Part shown: positions 7,838-17,178 of the stretch, in pieces
Numbering within the stretch: position 1 is the first letter of the stretch
How the letters are laid out: each line of letters opens with the position of its first letter
Notes under the pieces: model-generated
What the model saw: the letters and a program-made list of their open reading frames with translations, nothing else
The model's database searches: none
Told to the model about the DNA's origin: nothing
Made by a program: the position numbers and the translations under genes
Assembly (NCBI GenBank): GCA_900770445.1
Contig: CAAGKO010000089.1
Coordinates: 62,001-126,000, forward strand
DNA: 64,000 bases
Direction of reading: 5' to 3'
From: an uncultured Oribacterium sp.
GTDB taxonomy: Bacteria > Bacillota > Clostridia > Lachnospirales > Lachnospiraceae

Positions 7838-9004
7838 TTAGAAATCATAATTGTTCATGTTCTCAGCTGTGAATACGAGACGCTCTGGAAGAAGAACGAC
7901 ACCATTATTCTCATCACCGGTAGCTGCACCAGCGGAGATGCTTTCGTTTGCAAGAACTTCGCAGGAGCCGATCTCAGGGATATCGATGGAATCGCCGACC
8001 TTCACAGTGTTACCTGCAGCGAGGTATGCAGCGACGTAGCAGCCCATCGCGCCCTGAAGCTTCGCATCCCAGAGACCCCAGTTGTAAAGAGTTCCGTTTG
8101 TGCAGTACTGCTTTACAGCGTTCGGAGTTGCGAAACCGGTGATGGTTACGTTGTCCTTGTTATAGCCCTTGTTCTCTGCAGCCTGTAACTGGCCAGGAAG
8201 AGCAGTAGAGTCGTTACAGATGATGACGTCGATATCCGGGTTTGCATCGAGAACAGCCTCACCTACCGTGATGGACTTCTCTGCATCCTGCTCGGAATAG
8301 TAGTTATCCGGGTGAACATTGGTCCAGTTCGGATAGGTCTCAGCGATGATTCTCTCACCTTCAACCTGCCAGCTGTTCTGGTCGGTTACGGTCGCCTGTG
8401 AATAGTGCCAGCAGTACTTGATTTCATCCTTCTCCGGATCCTTGCCTCTTGCCTTTAAGCCATCTACAGCCATATCAACGAGCATCTGTCCTAAAACTTC
8501 CGGTGTTCCCTGGGAAACCATAAGGCTTCTATCCTCAACGTTTGCGTCCGAATCCCATGTGCTGACAACGATACCGGCATCCTTCGCCTCATTCAGTGCA
8601 TCCGAAACACCTGCTGCATCTACAGTGGAGATACAGATGGCATCTACGCCTGCAGAAATCGCCTGGTTGATAACGGATACCTGATCTGCTACGGCTGCGC
8701 TTGAGCTGCCCATGTAGTTTACATTGATGTTCCACTTCTTTGCGAACTCCTGAGCGCCATCATTGGCAACCTCGAAGAATGCGTTACCGGTCAGCTTCGG
8801 AATAAACGCAACGGTCTTTCCTTCTACGCTTGCACCGGATGTGCTCTCTGCTGCCGGAGCCTCGGTCTCTGCAGCTGCTGCAGCTGTGGTCTCTGCCTTC
8901 GCTGCTGCTGCGGTTGTCTCCGGTGCCTTGGTGTTTCCACCACAGCCTGCGAGCATAGATGTCAGCATCGCACCTACTAATACGGTTGATAAAATCTTCT
9001 TCAT
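7838..9004 (-). CDS. lsrB: Autoinducer-2 ABC transporter, substrate-binding lipoprotein
   Basis: The protein binds AI-2 outside the membrane and delivers it to LsrCD. A lipoprotein signal peptide ends in LAGCGG with the lipid-bearing Cys21, as expected for a Firmicute. An Ala/Glu/Thr-rich linker follows, and then a periplasmic-binding-protein fold starting GKTVAFIPKLTGNAFFEVAN, as in LsrB/RbsB proteins. At 388 residues it is longer than enteric LsrB mainly because of the linker. Ribosome site AGGAGG precedes the ATG. Ribose-type sugars are an alternative ligand, but the surrounding lsr genes argue for AI-2. Confidence 0.93.
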   Translation of the reverse strand: MKKILSTVLVGAMLTSMLAGCGGNTKAPETTAAAAKAETTAAAAAETEAPAAESTSGASVEGKTVAFIPKLTGNAFFEVANDGAQEFAKKWNINVNYMGSSSAAVADQVSVINQAISAGVDAICISTVDAAGVSDALNEAKDAGIVVSTWDSDANVEDRSLMVSQGTPEVLGQMLVDMAVDGLKARGKDPEKDEIKYCWHYSQATVTDQNSWQVEGERIIAETYPNWTNVHPDNYYSEQDAEKSITVGEAVLDANPDIDVIICNDSTALPGQLQAAENKGYNKDNVTITGFATPNAVKQYCTNGTLYNWGLWDAKLQGAMGCYVAAYLAAGNTVKVGDSIDIPEIGSCEVLANESISAGAATGDENNGVVLLPERLVFTAENMNNYDF

Positions 9005-9059
9005 TACATTTCCTCCTTTGGATGTTTGATATGTATGTTTAGATATGATCTAACTTGAT

Positions 9060-10109
9060 TTATGCAGCTGCCTTCTTCTGCCGCTGACTTTTACATTTTG
9101 CACGGTAGTTTACAAACGCCGGATGTACCATCAGCGCACGTCCCAGCAGAACAACGACCAGCAGGATACCGATCGGCGCATCCAGGTACTGTGCATTGAT
9201 ACCGAAGCACAGCGGAAGTCCGAATTTGATCAGTCCGATAATGATGGTTGCCAGTACGGTGCCGAGCACATTTCCCTTTCCACCGGTTGATAAGGTACCA
9301 CCCAGCACGACGACGGTGATGATATTCATGGTGAATGTACTTCCGAGATCGGACTTTGCGATGTTGTAGTACGAGGTAAGAACGATACCTGCGATGGCCG
9401 CACCGATCGCACTCAGCACATAGGTAGAAAGGACTACTCTCTTCGTATTGATGCCCGAGAAGCTGCCGGCATTCGGATTCACACCGACAAGAAAGATCTT
9501 ACGTCCATACTTGGTCTTATGAAGTACGATACCCATGATGACGGCTACGATCAGAAAGACGATCGCCGGGCCCGGTGAGATCTTACCGATTTTAAACTTG
9601 GTCATCGCTCGGAATGCATCCGGGAAATTCGTGATGCCCATGTAGGACGGTGTATTACTCATGGTGGATACCATCAGCGCAAGGCCGGCATACAGGAAGC
9701 TGCCACCCAGCGTCGCCACCATCGCCTGCACTCCACAGTACGCGATGAAGAATCCGGTCAGGATGCCACATAAGATAGCGATCACGACCGCCAGTGCAAC
9801 CGCCGCCCAGATATTGAGTCCCCAGTCCTGCCACGCCACACCGATGATAATCGAGGTCAGTCCTACGATGGAGCCTGCCTGGATATCGATACCGCCGGTG
9901 ATCATGACCAGTGTGACGAAGATACCGATGATACCGATCGGAACGAAGTCATTCATACTGCGGAACATCGACGAAACATTCAGGAACTTCGGATTGGTCA
10001 CACCGAAAATAAGAATTTCGATCAGAATGACGGCGATCAGGAACCAGTTCCAGTTCAGCTTTGCTTTCAGCTTGTTTTTATTTTCACTTGAAACATTTCC
10101 GCTCATCAT
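9060..10109 (-). CDS. lsrD: Autoinducer-2 ABC transporter permease LsrD
   Basis: A BPD_transp_2-type (ribose/AI-2 family) inner-membrane permease of 349 residues with about nine or ten hydrophobic segments. The family sequence FVTLVMITGGIDIQAGSIVG and the later VVVLGGTLSTGGKGNVLGT loop that contacts the ATPase are visible. The C-terminus is a basic tail. It overlaps the end of lsrC by four bases (ATGA), so the two permease halves are translationally coupled, as in enteric lsr operons. Confidence 0.93.
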   Translation of the reverse strand: MMSGNVSSENKNKLKAKLNWNWFLIAVILIEILIFGVTNPKFLNVSSMFRSMNDFVPIGIIGIFVTLVMITGGIDIQAGSIVGLTSIIIGVAWQDWGLNIWAAVALAVVIAILCGILTGFFIAYCGVQAMVATLGGSFLYAGLALMVSTMSNTPSYMGITNFPDAFRAMTKFKIGKISPGPAIVFLIVAVIMGIVLHKTKYGRKIFLVGVNPNAGSFSGINTKRVVLSTYVLSAIGAAIAGIVLTSYYNIAKSDLGSTFTMNIITVVVLGGTLSTGGKGNVLGTVLATIIIGLIKFGLPLCFGINAQYLDAPIGILLVVVLLGRALMVHPAFVNYRAKCKSQRQKKAAA

Positions 10110-11125
10110 GCATTCTCTCCTTCCGTCACCATATCATCCCGTGTTCTTGCCTGCAGTCTTTCATGTCTTAACTTCAATCTGGAACGAATCTGCATGACAG
10201 AATCGACGACGACGATCACGATCAGGATGCTTCCTGTAATCGCATCATTATAATTGGACGAGAAGCCCATAAATACCAGAAGGTAACTGATGGAACTCAT
10301 GATGACCGCGCCGATGGCAGATCCGATCACGCTTCCCACACCACCGGTAAGGCTGATACCACCCAGTACACAGGCGGCCACGGCGGTCATTTCATATCCA
10401 TTACCACTCGAGGTGGTGACGATACCGATACGGCTGCAGAACAGGATGCCTGCAATCGACGCCATCACAGCGCAGATGATATAGGACAGAAACTTGGTCT
10501 TGACCGGGTCGATACCGACCAGCTTCGCACCATCTGCATTATCACCGACCGCCTTTACATATCTTCCCTTTCGGGTTTTGGTAAGAAGAAGATGGATGAT
10601 GATCGTAAGAATCAGCGCTGCGATGAAATAATAGGTAATCTTGATGCCCGGCAGTGCCTTCGCGGAAATATCCTTAAAACTCTTCGGAATATTATTTACA
10701 TCTGCGCCATTCGTGTAGATAAACATCAGGCCTCGTAAGATACCATTTACTCCCAAGGTGAAGATCAGCGAAGGTGCTTTCATGATCGCCACACCGAAGC
10801 CATTGATGCAGCCGACGATGATACCGATCAGAATGCCGACCGCAAACGCGGCAGCCCAGCTGGCGCCGTTACAGATCATGGAACCCACAACCACGGCGGT
10901 CATGCCGAGGCAGGAGCCTACCGATACGTCGATTTCTCCGACCATGATGGTAAATGCCATGCCCACCGATATAATGACGAAAACAACCGACGAATTAAAG
11001 CAGGCGGCGATATTACTTACCGCCAGAAACGCCGGATTGATACAGCCAACCACTGCGAAAAGTAAAATCAGGAAAAAGAAGCTCGTCATTTCTCTCTTTT
11101 TCAAGAGTGCCCGTAAACTGTTCAT
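10106..11125 (-). CDS. lsrC: Autoinducer-2 ABC transporter permease LsrC
   Basis: The second permease subunit, 339 residues with multiple membrane helices. FTIMVGEIDVSVGS and AACVLGGISLTGGVGSVIGS are the family's conserved loops. It starts on the last base of the lsrA stop region (ATG at 11125) and overlaps lsrD at its end. The position directly after lsrA is what identifies it as LsrC rather than LsrD. Confidence 0.93.
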   Translation of the reverse strand: MNSLRALLKKREMTSFFFLILLFAVVGCINPAFLAVSNIAACFNSSVVFVIISVGMAFTIMVGEIDVSVGSCLGMTAVVVGSMICNGASWAAAFAVGILIGIIVGCINGFGVAIMKAPSLIFTLGVNGILRGLMFIYTNGADVNNIPKSFKDISAKALPGIKITYYFIAALILTIIIHLLLTKTRKGRYVKAVGDNADGAKLVGIDPVKTKFLSYIICAVMASIAGILFCSRIGIVTTSSGNGYEMTAVAACVLGGISLTGGVGSVIGSAIGAVIMSSISYLLVFMGFSSNYNDAITGSILIVIVVVDSVMQIRSRLKLRHERLQARTRDDMVTEGENA

Positions 11126-12639
11126 TATTCTTTCTCCTTTCCAACAACACCGAAGGAAGCACTCGTGAGATTCTCCTGATTGATTTCTGATCGTGCAAAC
11201 TCACAGTTCAGTCGTCCCTGGTGGATGGTCACTGCCCGGTCGCTCAATTCGATAATTTCCTCCATATCGGATGAAATCAGCAGTACAGCCAGGCCTTTCT
11301 TCGACAGACCCTTGATGATGTTATAGACATCGGTTCGTGCACCTGCATCGATACCTCGTGTCGGCTCGTCCAGGATGATCAGCTTCGGACCGGTCGCCAG
11401 TGCATGTCCGATGACTACCTTCTGCTGGTTACCGCCGGAAAGGCTTCCCAGCTCCTGATCCTGTCCGGTCACCTTGATACGGAAGTCATCGATGTACTGC
11501 TGTGTCAGTTCCTTTTCCTTTTTTGTATCCAGGAAAACCTTTCCCATGAAAGATTCACCCAGGATTCCGCTTGTGATGTTATATGCAACCGATGAAATCT
11601 TGAAAATACCATCGGCATGTCGATCCTCGGAAACATAGTTGAGGCCGGCCTTCATCACCTTCTGTGTACTCAGTCCGGTGATATCCTGTCCATCCAGATA
11701 CACCTTACCACCCAGCACCTTATCCATACCGAAGATGGTCTGTGCCATCTCGGTTCGTCCGGCACCAACCACGCCTGCAACGCCCAGGATCTCGCCAGGG
11801 TACACCTTCAGGGAAATATCCTTAAACCCATAGCCGCTGAAGTTCTGAAGCTCCAGCACCGGTGCCTTCGTGTAATCAACATCGGTTTTGCTTACGACTT
11901 CCTGCTGATCTGTGGCATCCGGTAAAAGTCCCTTTACCAGCGCAGCCTTCGTGAATTCTTCGATCTTTCCCATCAGGGTGATACGTCCATCCCGCATGAT
12001 GCCGACGTCGGTCGAAATTTCAAATACCTCATCCAGACGATGGGTGATGTAGATGATGCCGATGCCCTGTGCCTTTAAGTCCTTGATCACCTTGAACAGG
12101 CTTTCTACTTCCTTAAAGGTAAGTGCACTGGTCGGCTCATCCAGAATCAGAATCTTCGCGTGTCTCAGCAGTCCGCGCAGCAGCTCAACCAGCTGCTGCT
12201 CTGCGATCGAGAGCGTATTTGCCTTCCGGTTCAGCTCCAGGTTCCAGCCGATGCTCTTCATCGTATCGATCAGTTCCTTATGGAGCTCCGCCTGTGGTCT
12301 GGTAAAACCGATGAGGATATTCTCTTCCACGCTCATATTCGGGAAAAGCAGCGGCTCCTGCGGCACCATGTATACGCCGCTGGACAGGGCCTCGGTCGTT
12401 TTGCCTGCCGTCATCTCCTTCCCATCGACATAAACCTTTCCACTGTCATGTGTATAGATGCCCATAATGATCTTCATTAAGGTACTTTTTCCAGCACCGT
12501 TACCTCCGATCAGGGAAAGGACCTCTCCAGCTTTCAGGCTCAATGTCATGCCCTTCAGAACTGCATTATCACCAAAGGATTTATAAATATCGCAAACCTG
12601 CAGCAGATTATCAGCTCCTGGTTTATTGTTATTCTCCAT
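11125..12639 (-). CDS. lsrA: Autoinducer-2 ABC transporter, double ATP-binding protein
   Basis: LsrA powers AI-2 uptake. Two ABC domains are fused: the first has Walker A GGNGAGKST and LILDEPTSALT; the second has a degenerate Walker A (GVVGAGRTE), LSGGNQQKV and IILDEPTRGID, the pattern typical of sugar/AI-2 importers. From the ATG at 12639 (GGAGGGGAG upstream) the product is 504 residues, close to enteric LsrA. Upstream in-frame ATGs would cross the promoter and operator and are rejected. It is the first gene of lsrACDBF. Confidence 0.94.
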   Translation of the reverse strand: MENNNKPGADNLLQVCDIYKSFGDNAVLKGMTLSLKAGEVLSLIGGNGAGKSTLMKIIMGIYTHDSGKVYVDGKEMTAGKTTEALSSGVYMVPQEPLLFPNMSVEENILIGFTRPQAELHKELIDTMKSIGWNLELNRKANTLSIAEQQLVELLRGLLRHAKILILDEPTSALTFKEVESLFKVIKDLKAQGIGIIYITHRLDEVFEISTDVGIMRDGRITLMGKIEEFTKAALVKGLLPDATDQQEVVSKTDVDYTKAPVLELQNFSGYGFKDISLKVYPGEILGVAGVVGAGRTEMAQTIFGMDKVLGGKVYLDGQDITGLSTQKVMKAGLNYVSEDRHADGIFKISSVAYNITSGILGESFMGKVFLDTKKEKELTQQYIDDFRIKVTGQDQELGSLSGGNQQKVVIGHALATGPKLIILDEPTRGIDAGARTDVYNIIKGLSKKGLAVLLISSDMEEIIELSDRAVTIHQGRLNCEFARSEINQENLTSASFGVVGKEKE

Positions 12640-12671
12640 TATGATCTCCCCTCCGTCATTTGGGTACTTTT

Positions 12672-12686
12672 GTTCAAATGATGAAC
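12672..12686. promoter_or_regulatory. Putative LsrR operator downstream of the lsrA promoter
   Basis: GTTCA and TGAAC form a perfect inverted repeat with a 5-base spacer, just past the lsrA -10 box and about 33 bases before the lsrA start. SorC-family LsrR represses the divergent lsr promoters in enteric bacteria; binding here is inferred from position and symmetry. Confidence 0.5.
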
Positions 12687-12689
12687 TTA

Positions 12690-12718
12690 TATTACCGCCT
12701 ATATTATCATTTGTCAAC
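12690..12718 (-). promoter_or_regulatory. SigA promoter of lsrACDBF
   Basis: On the minus strand a consensus TTGACA (12718-12713) and TAATAT (12695-12690) are separated by exactly 17 bases. Confidence 0.75.
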
Positions 12719-12788
12719 ATAGTCACCATGTATTTCATATATTTTATTGTTTAGTTTAACAACTGCCAGAATGTGATTTTTATTTATA

Positions 12789-12817
12789 TTGACATTTTGT
12801 ACAATGCTATTTATACT
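12789..12817 (+). promoter_or_regulatory. SigA promoter of lsrRK with an embedded palindrome
   Basis: TTGACA (12789-12794), a 17-base spacer and TATACT (12812-12817) give a near-consensus promoter. The spacer contains the palindrome TTGTACAA (12797-12804), a candidate site for LsrR autorepression. Confidence 0.75.
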
Positions 12818-12890
12818 TTTGGTAAACATATTTTTATGCCGTGAACTTTTGTTGCGTTTGGCCATCAATTTTCAGATAGAGGTTTTCGTC

Positions 12891-13832
12891 ATGGAGCAGA
12901 GCTATAACTACGAAGAAGAATTAATGATAAAAATCGCCTGGTATTACTATATCGAGAACCTGACGCAGCAGGAAATCGCGAAGCTTTTAGGCATTAACCG
13001 TATTAAGATCCTTCGTCTGCTCGATAAGGCAAAGGAAAACGGGTTGATCTCCTTTCAGATTCGAAACAGCAGCACCCGACGTCTGAATATGGAAAAGGAA
13101 TTCAAGGATCTGTTTCATTTAAATGATGTCCTGATCATTCCATCGCCGCCATCCGGTGATTCTTTAAACGATTCCTTGGCACAGGCAGCCTCCATGTATA
13201 TCAATCAGCGGATCAAGGATAATTCCTATATCAATATGGGCTACGGTGATACGCCGAGCCGGATACTGAACTATCTGGCACAGCGTTCGGAAAGTCCGAT
13301 CAATGTGGTATCCCTGACCGGTGGCGTCAATTACTATCTGCCGAATGCGCAGTCCAGTATTTTCAACGCCCGCCTGCACTTGATTCCGAGTCCGCTGATT
13401 CTGAGCTCTTCCTCTATTATGGAAGAACTTAAAAAAGAAAATGATATCCAGCGCATCGCAAACATGGCCTTGATTTCTGATTTCACCGTGATGGGCATCG
13501 GCGGCATGGATACCAGCGCTGCCACGATTATAAAGAATGCCATCCTGACGCCGGATGACTATCTGTTTTTACAGAAGCAGGGCGCCGTGGGTGATATTTT
13601 AAGCCACTTTATCGACATCCATGGACATCTCATCGACAGTGACCTCGAGAAACGCCTCATGAGTCCTCCGCTAACCAAGATCGAGAAGTTCAACAACGTC
13701 GTCGGTGTCGCTGGTGGTCCGCATAAGGTGGAAGCGATCTATGCTACCCTGATGGGTAACTATCTGGATGTTCTCATCACAGACGAGAATACCGCTGCTG
13801 CTATTCTGGAGCTTTATCAGAGTAAACAATAA
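12891..13832 (+). CDS. lsrR: SorC-family transcriptional repressor of the lsr system
   Basis: LsrR represses the lsr genes until phospho-AI-2 binds it. The 313-residue protein begins with a helix-turn-helix (YYIENLTQQEIAKLLGINR, about 18-36) and continues with a sugar-binding domain containing MGYGDTPSRIL, MGIGGMD and GVAGGPHKVEAI, all typical of SorC/DeoR-like LsrR. The ATG at 12891 has AGAGG upstream and matches the usual N-terminus; an earlier in-frame ATG overlaps the promoter. It is transcribed divergently from lsrACDBF and runs into lsrK 33 bases later. Confidence 0.94.
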   Translation: MEQSYNYEEELMIKIAWYYYIENLTQQEIAKLLGINRIKILRLLDKAKENGLISFQIRNSSTRRLNMEKEFKDLFHLNDVLIIPSPPSGDSLNDSLAQAASMYINQRIKDNSYINMGYGDTPSRILNYLAQRSESPINVVSLTGGVNYYLPNAQSSIFNARLHLIPSPLILSSSSIMEELKKENDIQRIANMALISDFTVMGIGGMDTSAATIIKNAILTPDDYLFLQKQGAVGDILSHFIDIHGHLIDSDLEKRLMSPPLTKIEKFNNVVGVAGGPHKVEAIYATLMGNYLDVLITDENTAAAILELYQSKQ

Positions 13833-13865
13833 TCATATATTTCGAAAGAAAGGATGGTTCATCAA

Positions 13866-15428
13866 ATGAAGAAATATTTAATGGCGATCGATGCCGGAAC
13901 CGGAAGCGTACGTGCGGTTCTCTTCGATGTAGAGGGAAACCAGATCGGCTGCTCCCAGCACGAGTGGACACATAACGAAGACCCTCGTTTTCCAGGAAGC
14001 ATGGACTTCGACTGGACCTTCAACTGGAAACTGGCCAGCAGCTGTGTTCGGAACGTCCTCGCCGAAACCGGCATCGATCCTGCAGACATCGCAGCGATTT
14101 CGACCACCTGCATGCGTGAGGGTATCCTCCTGTACGATCAGGACGGAAACGAGATCTGGGCCTGCGCCAATGTCGACGCCCGCAGCACAGATGAAGTCGC
14201 GGAGCTGATTCGGATGGATCCGGATCTCGAGCTGGCGTTATATCAGAAGTCCGGTCAGAGCTATGCGCTCAATGCGATTCCTCGTATTCTGTGGGTAAAG
14301 AACAATCTCCCGGAGATTTACGAAAAGACCGCAAAGGTCGGCATGTTTAACGACTGGCTGATTTACAAGCTGACCGGCGTACTTGCCGTCGAGCCGAGTA
14401 ACGGATCAACCACCGGTCTCCTGGATCTGCAGACACGTACATGGGATACCGACATCGCCGCAAAGTGTCATCTGCGCACTGACATCTTCCCGGACGTTCT
14501 GGAATGCGGATCGATCGCAGGTGCAGTCACTGCAAAGGGCGCTGCCGAAACCGGCCTCGCAGAGGGAACACCGGTCGTCGTCGGCGGTGGTGACTGTCAG
14601 CTCGGCACCATCGGTGTCGGCGCATGCAAGCCGGGTGAAGCCGCCGTATTCGGTGGCAGCTTCTGGCAGTATGAATTTAATACCGACAGCGGAAAGACCG
14701 ATCCTTACGGACGCGTCCGTGTGAACTGTCATGCCGTACCCGGTGTATGGCAGTACGAGGCACTCGCCTTTAAACCGGGCCTCGTGATGCGCTGGTTCCG
14801 CGATGGTTTCTGTCAGGAGGAAAAGAGAAAAGCAAAGGAGATCGGTGACGATCCGTATAACCTGATGAACCGTGAAGCTGAGAAGATCCCGGCCGGATGC
14901 TATGGCATGATGTGCTGCTTCAGTGATGTGATGAACTTCATCAACTGGAAGCATGCCGCGCCGACCTTCACAAACTTCGAGCTTTTACCGGAGAAGTTCA
15001 ACAAATATACCTTCTACCGCTCCATCCTGGAAAATACCGCGATGCTGGTGAAGGGCCATATCGAACTCGTAAAGGAAGCCACCGGAAACGAACCGGACAA
15101 GCTGATCTTCGCCGGCGGTGCATCCGTAAGTGATTTATGGTCACAGATTCTCGCCGATGTCACCGGAAAGACGGTGGTCACACCGGTCGTAAAGGAGGCA
15201 ACCGCGCTCGGCGCTGCCATCCTGGCCGGTTATGGTGTCGGGATCTATCCTTCCATCGCGGAAGGCGCAGCCCGCTGCGCAAAGGTCGATAAAACCTTTA
15301 CACCGAACCTCGAAAATAAAAAGATCTACGATGAGATGTATCCGGTATGGCGGGAGGTCTATAAGGCAAACCTCGCGCTCTGCGATCGAAAGCTTACGAA
15401 GAATATGTGGATTGCACCCGGCCTGTAA
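13866..15428 (+). CDS. lsrK: Autoinducer-2 kinase
   Basis: LsrK phosphorylates imported AI-2, trapping it and making the LsrR inducer. The FGGY-kinase start YLMAIDAGTGSVRAVLFD, the middle VVVGGGDCQLG, and the C-terminal LIFAGGASVSDLWSQILADV and ATALGAAILAG are all present. At 520 residues it matches enteric LsrK. The start is either the ATG at 13866 or one at 13854; the first gives the family N-terminus, while the second sits too close to the AAAGG ribosome site. Confidence 0.94.
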   Translation: MKKYLMAIDAGTGSVRAVLFDVEGNQIGCSQHEWTHNEDPRFPGSMDFDWTFNWKLASSCVRNVLAETGIDPADIAAISTTCMREGILLYDQDGNEIWACANVDARSTDEVAELIRMDPDLELALYQKSGQSYALNAIPRILWVKNNLPEIYEKTAKVGMFNDWLIYKLTGVLAVEPSNGSTTGLLDLQTRTWDTDIAAKCHLRTDIFPDVLECGSIAGAVTAKGAAETGLAEGTPVVVGGGDCQLGTIGVGACKPGEAAVFGGSFWQYEFNTDSGKTDPYGRVRVNCHAVPGVWQYEALAFKPGLVMRWFRDGFCQEEKRKAKEIGDDPYNLMNREAEKIPAGCYGMMCCFSDVMNFINWKHAAPTFTNFELLPEKFNKYTFYRSILENTAMLVKGHIELVKEATGNEPDKLIFAGGASVSDLWSQILADVTGKTVVTPVVKEATALGAAILAGYGVGIYPSIAEGAARCAKVDKTFTPNLENKKIYDEMYPVWREVYKANLALCDRKLTKNMWIAPGL

Positions 15429-15560
15429 GTGGTGCTCGATGAAACACCGGATTTGAAGCCTATGCCCAGCTGATACTGTGCAGGCTCCAGAGTATCTGAT
15501 TCGTATAGAACATTTAGTGAAACTCAGATGCAGAGTTCACAGGAAAGAAAGGAAATAGAC

Positions 15561-15911
15561 ATGTTTGTAGTAAATGAGAAGGATTTTGAATACCGTTTCG
15601 GTGACAGCGGCCCGAAGTATCTGATGAAGGGACCTCGCATGAACTATGCACTGGTTCAGTTCCAGCCGGGGCAGGATTTCCAGGCACACTATCATAATGT
15701 CATGGAAGAGAACTTCTATATCTTAGAGGGAAAAGTCGATATCGTGGTCGACGGCGTCTGCCACACCTTAAGCGAAGGCGATTTCATCCACATCGAGCCG
15801 GGTGAGGTACACTATGTTAAGAACGCCTATGATCAGCAGATCAAGATGGTTTCTACCCTTGCACCTTTCCAGGAAGTGGATAAGGTCAATGTAGAGAATC
15901 CTGTATACTGA
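15561..15911 (+). CDS. Cupin-domain protein linked to the lsr genes
   Basis: A 116-residue single cupin. Motif 1 is GQDFQAHYHNVMEENFYILEG with the metal-binding His and Glu residues, and motif 2 is GDFIHIEPGEVHYVKN. It follows lsrK by 132 bases with its own ribosome site (GAAAGGA) and ends at a strong terminator, so it probably belongs to the lsrRK transcript. No lsrG (phospho-AI-2 isomerase) is present, and a small metal-binding isomerase is a reasonable guess for the cupin. That role is inference; many cupins do unrelated work. Confidence 0.8.
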   Translation: MFVVNEKDFEYRFGDSGPKYLMKGPRMNYALVQFQPGQDFQAHYHNVMEENFYILEGKVDIVVDGVCHTLSEGDFIHIEPGEVHYVKNAYDQQIKMVSTLAPFQEVDKVNVENPVY

Positions 15912-15943
15912 TTTCTGAATATCCATTCCTGTATATTATGTTC

Positions 15944-15984
15944 AAAAAACGGAGGCCGTCCATCAGGACCCACCTCCGTTTTTT
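15944..15984. terminator. Bidirectional terminator between the cupin gene and metA
   Basis: AAAAAACGGAGG and CCTCCGTTTTTT form a stem around a 17-base loop. With A and T runs on both sides it can stop transcription from the cupin gene (plus) and metA (minus). Confidence 0.8.
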
Positions 15985-16074
15985 ACTGTCTCAATGTATG
16001 TATACCGCCACGATGCCGCGGGACATCACGCGGTGTCATCCTGAAATCCTTTCAATATAAGTACAGCGTCCGGT

Positions 16075-17076
16075 TCAGGACTTCTTTCCGGCCATCATGA
16101 TCGTATCACGTTCTTCCACGTGATCGCCCTTCAGATAGCTGTCCGTCTGCACCGGTGACAGCTCATGAAGATCGTACGGGGTCTCCTGGTACACGAAGTT
16201 CAGCCAGTTCGTGTAGGTGCAGTTCGAGGTCGAGCGCCAGCTGAGGATGGGTTCCTTTGACGGATCGCCGTCCTCATAGTAATCGACCGGGAGCTTCGGG
16301 TTGAGGCCCTTCTTCACATCGCGCTTATACTCCTTATCAAGGTCATACTTATCATACTCGGAGTGACCGGTGATGAAAATCTGACGGCTCGAGCAGGCGA
16401 GGATCATATAGCTGCCGCCCTCTTCCGGCTTCACCGCCTCTGCGACGACATACAACTCCGGATTCTTCCGAACCGCCTCCTCATCGATCCCTGTATAGCG
16501 CGAGATCGGCACATTGAAATAATCATCCATGCCGCGCATGATCATCTTCTTCCGGTGTAACACCTTCTGACGATAGATGCCGGAGAGCTTTTCCGGGAGC
16601 AGACGCTTCTCGATGCCATAATGATAGTAGAGCCCTGCCTGCGCACCCCAGCAGATGTGGAAGGTTGAGAAGACATGGGTCTCGGACCACTTCATGATTT
16701 CCGTAAGCTCCGGCCAGTACTCCACCTCCTCGAACGGAAGTTTCTCGACCGGTGCGCCGGTGATGATCAGTCCATCGAAGTATTCCTGCTCCACCTGGTC
16801 CAGGGTCACGTAGAACTTATTGAGATGGGAGGCGTCGGTATGCTTCGACTCGTGGGTCGCCACGGTCATAAAGGTGATCTCTGTCTGAATCGGGAAGTTC
16901 GACAGTACACGGAGGATATCAAGTTCCGTATCCTCCTTCAACGGCATCAGGTTCAGGATGGCGATTCGAAGCGGTCGGATCTCCTGCGACTGCGCTCGCT
17001 TCTCATCCATCACGAAGATGTTTTCGTTCTCCAGGATGTGTTTCGCTGGTAAATCATTCTGTACTTTAATCGGCAT
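16075..17076 (-). CDS. metA: Homoserine O-acetyltransferase (MetA family)
   Basis: The enzyme acylates homoserine at the first committed step of methionine synthesis. It belongs to the glutamine-amidotransferase-like MetA family: catalytic Cys142 lies in HICWGAQA, and His and Glu lie in GHSEYD. Residue 111 is Glu (in GAPVEKLPFEEV). In this family Glu111 has been linked to acetyl-CoA use and Gly111 to succinyl-CoA, so acetyl transfer is predicted. Length is 333 residues; the ATG at 17076 has CGAGGT upstream. It is divergent from metK. Confidence 0.94.
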   Translation of the reverse strand: MPIKVQNDLPAKHILENENIFVMDEKRAQSQEIRPLRIAILNLMPLKEDTELDILRVLSNFPIQTEITFMTVATHESKHTDASHLNKFYVTLDQVEQEYFDGLIITGAPVEKLPFEEVEYWPELTEIMKWSETHVFSTFHICWGAQAGLYYHYGIEKRLLPEKLSGIYRQKVLHRKKMIMRGMDDYFNVPISRYTGIDEEAVRKNPELYVVAEAVKPEEGGSYMILACSSRQIFITGHSEYDKYDLDKEYKRDVKKGLNPKLPVDYYEDGDPSKEPILSWRSTSNCTYTNWLNFVYQETPYDLHELSPVQTDSYLKGDHVEERDTIMMAGKKS

Positions 17077-17125
17077 AGGCTACCTCGTTTATGTTTATCT
17101 TCAGATCAGTAAAGTCGATTCATGA

Positions 17126-17155
17126 ATGAAAATGGACAGGAATATGCATTTTCAT
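17126..17155. promoter_or_regulatory. Inverted repeat in the metA leader
   Basis: ATGAAAATG (17126-17134) and CATTTTCAT (17147-17155) are perfect 9-base inverted arms with a 12-base spacer. They sit just downstream of the predicted metA transcription start. This could be an operator or an mRNA hairpin; no S-box is seen on this strand. Confidence 0.35.
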
Positions 17156-17178
17156 ATAAATAAATGAAACTGACCCAA

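Noticed and set aside
17077..17178. S-box upstream of metA on the minus strand
   Set aside because: None of the S-box blocks occur on that strand; only a short inverted repeat is present.
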